NCBI GenBank assembly: GCA_903952885.1
Contig: CAJBHE010000223.1
Location: 1-6,300 of the forward strand
From: an uncultured Burkholderiales bacterium
GTDB taxonomy: Bacteria; Pseudomonadota; Gammaproteobacteria; Burkholderiales; Burkholderiaceae_C
Direction of reading: 5' to 3'
DNA: 6,300 bases
Part shown: positions 6,080 through 6,300 of the stretch, piece by piece
Position numbering within the stretch: the first letter of the stretch is position 1
How the letters are laid out: every line of letters begins with the position of its first letter
Program-made: the position numbers and the translations under genes
Notes under the pieces: generated by a model
Told to the model about the DNA's origin: nothing
The model's input: the letters and a program-made list of their open reading frames with translations, nothing else
Databases searched by the model: none

Positions 6080-6157
6080 CTTCTCGCCTAGGGAATGGGC
6101 GGGTGACGATTTCTGGTACCCCAGCATGAGGAAACCGCTCATTCCCTAGGCGAGAAG
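6080..6157 (+). repeat. Long hairpin repeat, copy 2 (conserved apical module, unique stem)
   Basis: The left arm 6080-6102 pairs with 6135-6157 over 23 positions with no mismatch and one G-T pair (6098 with 6139); the loop is 32 bases (6103-6134). The loop holds the core ACGATTTCTG (6106-6115), then GTACC and CCAGCATGAGG (6121-6131), shared with copy 1 except two bases. Within the loop CTGG (6113-6116) can pair with CCAG (6121-6124), a small apical hairpin that copy 1 forms only with a mismatch. The top of the stem, GCGG (6099-6102) with CCGC (6135-6138), is also shared; below it the arms differ completely. It ends 20 bases before the stop codon of the convergent minus-strand gene. Confidence 0.75.
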
Positions 6158-6177
6158 CGAGCTCAGAAAAACAGAAG

Positions 6178-6300
6178 TTATTTCATCAACAACTCACGCT
6201 CTTTTCTGTACCGGTCATAGCTAGGCAAAGCCTTGTCGTCTTGCCCCATGCCCGCCGATTTGGCACGTTTATTGGCACGAATGACTTCGTAGATCGATTG
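6178..6300 (-). CDS. C-terminal end of an unidentified protein (partial)
   Basis: On the minus strand the frame is open from the right edge of the window for 40 codons and ends at TAA (6178-6180 in plus coordinates); the start lies beyond the window. The visible tail is rich in charged residues: it includes IYEVIRANKRAK, then GMGQDDKALPSYDRYRKE, and ends RELLMK. This reads like a helical, basic, soluble C-terminus. I do not recognise the family, and no motif allows a function. Its orientation makes it convergent with panC, and the stop lies just outside hairpin copy 2. The opposite strand is also open over this stretch, but its translation looks less protein-like, so the minus-strand reading is preferred. 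Confidence 0.55.
   Translation of the reverse strand, partial: QSIYEVIRANKRAKSAGMGQDDKALPSYDRYRKERELLMK

Larger units (their letters stand above)
5855..6177. other. Gap of 323 bases between convergent genes, holding two long hairpin repeats
   Basis: No convincing protein gene is seen here on either strand. It contains two long hairpins (5903-5988 and 6080-6157), separated by a plain, more AT-rich spacer (5989-6079) with an A6 run (5995-6000) and no recognised promoter. The gap lies between panC (+) and the end of a minus-strand gene, the place where transcript ends from both sides are expected. Neither hairpin is followed by a T run on either strand. Confidence 0.7.

Noticed and set aside
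5933..6146. The repeat core read as protein gives similar peptides in both copies (NDFCYSSMRRPL and DDFWYPSMRKPL).
   Set aside because: The copies are 173 bases apart, so in different frames; both base differences in the core change the amino acid; the copy 2 frame stops in the right arm. The similarity follows from the DNA repeat and does not indicate a gene.
5903..6157. The two hairpins as intrinsic terminators.
   Set aside because: Neither has a T run after it on either strand, and the conserved loop is not explained by termination. Some role in ending or protecting transcripts remains possible.
5903..6157. Integron attC sites or a CRISPR array.
   Set aside because: attC sites keep conserved ends (GTTRRRY/RYYYAAC) and variable loops, the reverse of what is seen; only two units exist and they carry long inverted arms, not short direct repeats with uniform spacers.

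Overview
The window looks like a chromosomal segment from a betaproteobacterium of the order Burkholderiales, most likely Comamonadaceae (a Limnohabitans- or Rhodoferax-like freshwater lineage). This is inferred from moderately high GC, the presence of the Burkholderiales-type small protein DUF3460 directly before scpA, the scpA-panB-panC order, and the betaproteobacterial style of the PanC sequence (FVNRLQF rather than the common FVNP form). I could not run a taxonomic search.

Layout: 2-1195 (+) is the 3' part of metG (methionyl-tRNA synthetase), cut by the left edge. 1191-1221 is a terminator-like hairpin that overlaps the metG stop codon and fills the gap to the next gene. 1223-2893 (+) encodes a SulP-family anion transporter with a C-terminal STAS domain. 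2934-3137 (+) encodes a 67-residue DUF3460 protein with a good ribosome binding site. 3164-4015 (+) is scpA, the kleisin of the SMC-ScpAB chromosome condensation complex. 4079-4951 (+) is panB and 4991-5854 (+) is panC, two enzymes of pantothenate (vitamin B5/CoA precursor) synthesis. 5855-6177 is a 323-base gap without a protein gene. 6178-6300 (-) is the C-terminal end of a convergent gene that I could not identify.

All complete genes lie on the + strand with gaps of 26-63 bases, so they could be read as one or two transcripts: metG-sulP, then DUF3460-scpA-panB-panC. The proteins belong to unrelated processes (translation, anion transport, chromosome segregation, cofactor synthesis). PanB and PanC do work together: PanB makes ketopantoate, which after reduction to pantoate by an enzyme outside this window is condensed with beta-alanine by PanC.

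The least ordinary part is the 5855-6177 gap. It holds two long, nearly perfect hairpins (stems of about 29 and 23 bp) whose lower stems are unrelated in sequence but whose apical 41-base modules are clearly the same repeat (33 of 41 identical, including a 26-base core with 24 identities). Every imperfection inside the two stems is a G-T pair on the + strand. This looks like a structured repeat family with a conserved loop and compensating variable stems, and I cannot assign it to a known family.
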